NCBI GenBank assembly: GCA_022013895.1
Contig: JAKLPK010000245.1
Location: 1-34,304 of the forward strand
DNA from: Cellulomonas sp.
GTDB taxonomy: Bacteria > Actinomycetota > Actinomycetes > Actinomycetales > Cellulomonadaceae
Length of the DNA stretch: 34,304 bases
Reading direction: 5' to 3'
A model generated the notes under the pieces. The model searched no databases. It was not told the DNA's origin and worked only from the letters and a program-made list of their open reading frames with translations. Positions within the stretch are counted from its first letter, which is position 1. Each line of letters starts with the position of its first letter. Positions 32,828 to 34,304 of the stretch are shown here, piece after piece. A program made the position numbers and the translations under genes.

Positions 32828-34304
32828 GTGAGCCGGACGCCCGATGCCGGAGGTCGCGGTGCGGACCCGATGGGTCCGCCCCTGGCCTCGGAGGTCACCT
32901 CCGAGCTGATGTCGGCGATCCTCGACCTGGCCGCCGACCTGGACGTCCCCAGCCTGCTCGAGCGGTTCGTCGCCGCGAGCACCGCCCTCACCGGCGCCAG
33001 GTACGGTGCGATCAACATCGTCGACGCGGCCGGGCTGTCGACCACCTTCGTGCACAGCGGCATGGACCCGCACGATGTCGCGGTGCTCGGACGTCCTCCG
33101 CGCGCGCACGGGGTGCTCGGCGACATCCCCGACGAGGGGGTGCTTCGCCTCGCCGATCTGCGCGAGCACCCGGCGTACCGGGGGCTGCCCGCCGGGCACC
33201 CGCCGATGGGCTCCTTCCTGGGGACCTCGGTCCGGGTGCGCGGTGAGCGGTACGGGGCGCTCTACCTGGCGGAGAAGGACGGCGGGTTCGACGAGCAGGA
33301 CGAGCAGGTGGTGCGTGCCCTGGCGGCCGCCGCCGCGGTGGCCGTCCAGAACGCCGAGCTGTACGCCCTCGAACGGCGCCGCCGCCAGTGGCAGGGCGCC
33401 GGGCAGGCGGTCACGACGATGCTCCTGGAGGGCGCCGACCAGGAGGACGTGCTGGAACGCATCGCCACGGCCGCCCGCGGCATCGACGGTGCCGAGACCG
33501 CTGCGCTGGCCCTGCCCGGGTCCGACTTCGAGCTCCTGCTGGAGATCGTCACGGGTGCGGGTCAGCAGGAGCTGCTCGGGCTCGACGTCTCCGCCGACAT
33601 CGATGTGCGCTCGGCCTTCGAGACCGGGACCGGGCACACCGTCGCCTCGATGGTCACGAGTGCGCGGGGTCCGTTCGACCGTCACGGACCGGCGCTGTTC
33701 GCACCGATGCTCGCCGAGGGGGAGAGCATCGGGGTGCTGCTGCTGCTGCGACCGCCCGGTGCGCCACCCTTCACGGCCGATGACCTCGCCATGTCCCAGT
33801 CCTTCGCCTCCCAGGCGGCCCTCGCGTTCGTCCTGGCCGAGGCCCAGGAGCTGCGGGGGCAGGCCGTGCTGCACGACGAGCGCACCCGCATCGCGCGGGA
33901 CCTGCACGACATGGCGATCCAGCAGCTGTTCGCGGCGGGGATGGCGATCGAGGGCGCCCGGGTGGGCGCCGAACCGGTGCCGCCGGCCCTGGACGTGGCG
34001 CTCGAGTCGGCGGTCGGGCATGTGGATGCCGGCATCCGGCAGATCCGGGTGATCGTGCGCACCCTCGACGACCCCGGGGCGACCGCACCGCTCGTCGACC
34101 GGGTGGTGGCCGAGGCCGAGCTGGCCCGCAGCTCGCTCGGCTTCGCGCCGGCGCTGACCATGAGTGTCGACGGTGTGCCCGTCGAGTCCGACCCCGCGCT
34201 CGGGCTGCGGATCGACGACCTGGTGGCGCCCGGCCGGGCGAACAACGTCGTCGCCGTGGTGCGGGAAGGGCTGTCGAACGTGGCCCGACACGCACGGTCG
34301 GGAT
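32828..34304 (+). CDS. GAF-domain sensor histidine kinase, DevS/DosS type (C-terminus cut off by window end)
   Basis: Two GAF-like segments (LTGARYGAINIVDAAG...GTSVRVRGERYGALYLAEK) and a HisKA_3 region RTRIARDLHDMAIQQLFAAGMAIEGA. Open at the window edge, so absent from the ORF track. Confidence 0.9.
   Translation, partial: MSRTPDAGGRGADPMGPPLASEVTSELMSAILDLAADLDVPSLLERFVAASTALTGARYGAINIVDAAGLSTTFVHSGMDPHDVAVLGRPPRAHGVLGDIPDEGVLRLADLREHPAYRGLPAGHPPMGSFLGTSVRVRGERYGALYLAEKDGGFDEQDEQVVRALAAAAAVAVQNAELYALERRRRQWQGAGQAVTTMLLEGADQEDVLERIATAARGIDGAETAALALPGSDFELLLEIVTGAGQQELLGLDVSADIDVRSAFETGTGHTVASMVTSARGPFDRHGPALFAPMLAEGESIGVLLLLRPPGAPPFTADDLAMSQSFASQAALAFVLAEAQELRGQAVLHDERTRIARDLHDMAIQQLFAAGMAIEGARVGAEPVPPALDVALESAVGHVDAGIRQIRVIVRTLDDPGATAPLVDRVVAEAELARSSLGFAPALTMSVDGVPVESDPALGLRIDDLVAPGRANNVVAVVREGLSNVARHARSG

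Noticed and set aside
32699-34291. 530-aa minus-strand ORF
   Set aside because: Antisense to the DevS-like kinase, whose plus-strand frame from GTG 32828 gives clear GAF and HisKA_3 motifs.

Overview
High-GC actinobacterial chromosomal window (lineage inferred from composition and gene content only). I see about 28 genes, two of them cut by the window edges. Left to right: a ROK regulator plus sugar-binding lipoprotein; a small membrane protein; an aldo/keto reductase; a MarR regulator plus mini zinc-ribbon protein; a GAP-family protein plus APC permease; an NYN/LOTUS-like protein; a fatty acid desaturase; a CTLD/FN3 surface protein with a LAATG sorting signal; a cold-shock protein; an iron-containing alcohol dehydrogenase; a membrane-anchored HExxH protein; a PAS-GGDEF protein; a DUF6318-like lipoprotein with a secreted partner; a TRIC channel; a membrane-anchored AlbA_2 protein; a NERD-like/UvrD helicase; ArsM/ArsR; a GAF-PAS-GGDEF-EAL protein; a HAD hydrolase; an XRE-cupin regulator with AzlCD; a second PAS-GGDEF-EAL protein; a membrane GGDEF protein; and a GAF histidine kinase of the DevS type. 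No CRISPR array, rRNA, tRNA, integrase or transposase was recognised. The best leads are: (1) a 53-55 bp palindromic repeat present in two copies flanking the surface-protein gene, one copy abutting a four-run G-quadruplex motif; (2) DevR/DosR-like boxes at the same position relative to a -10-like hexamer upstream of the desaturase and the DevS-like kinase; (3) arsR/arsM half-sites at an exact 30-bp spacing with an apparently leaderless arsR; (4) four GGDEF genes in 17 kb, split by presence or absence of the I-site; (5) a GlsB/YeaQ-like membrane domain fused to a Schlafen-type AlbA_2 domain; (6) a 17-bp-arm operator-like palindrome at marR whose core recurs upstream of a distant membrane gene. 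I did not find a clear-cut new multi-gene defence or biosynthetic system.
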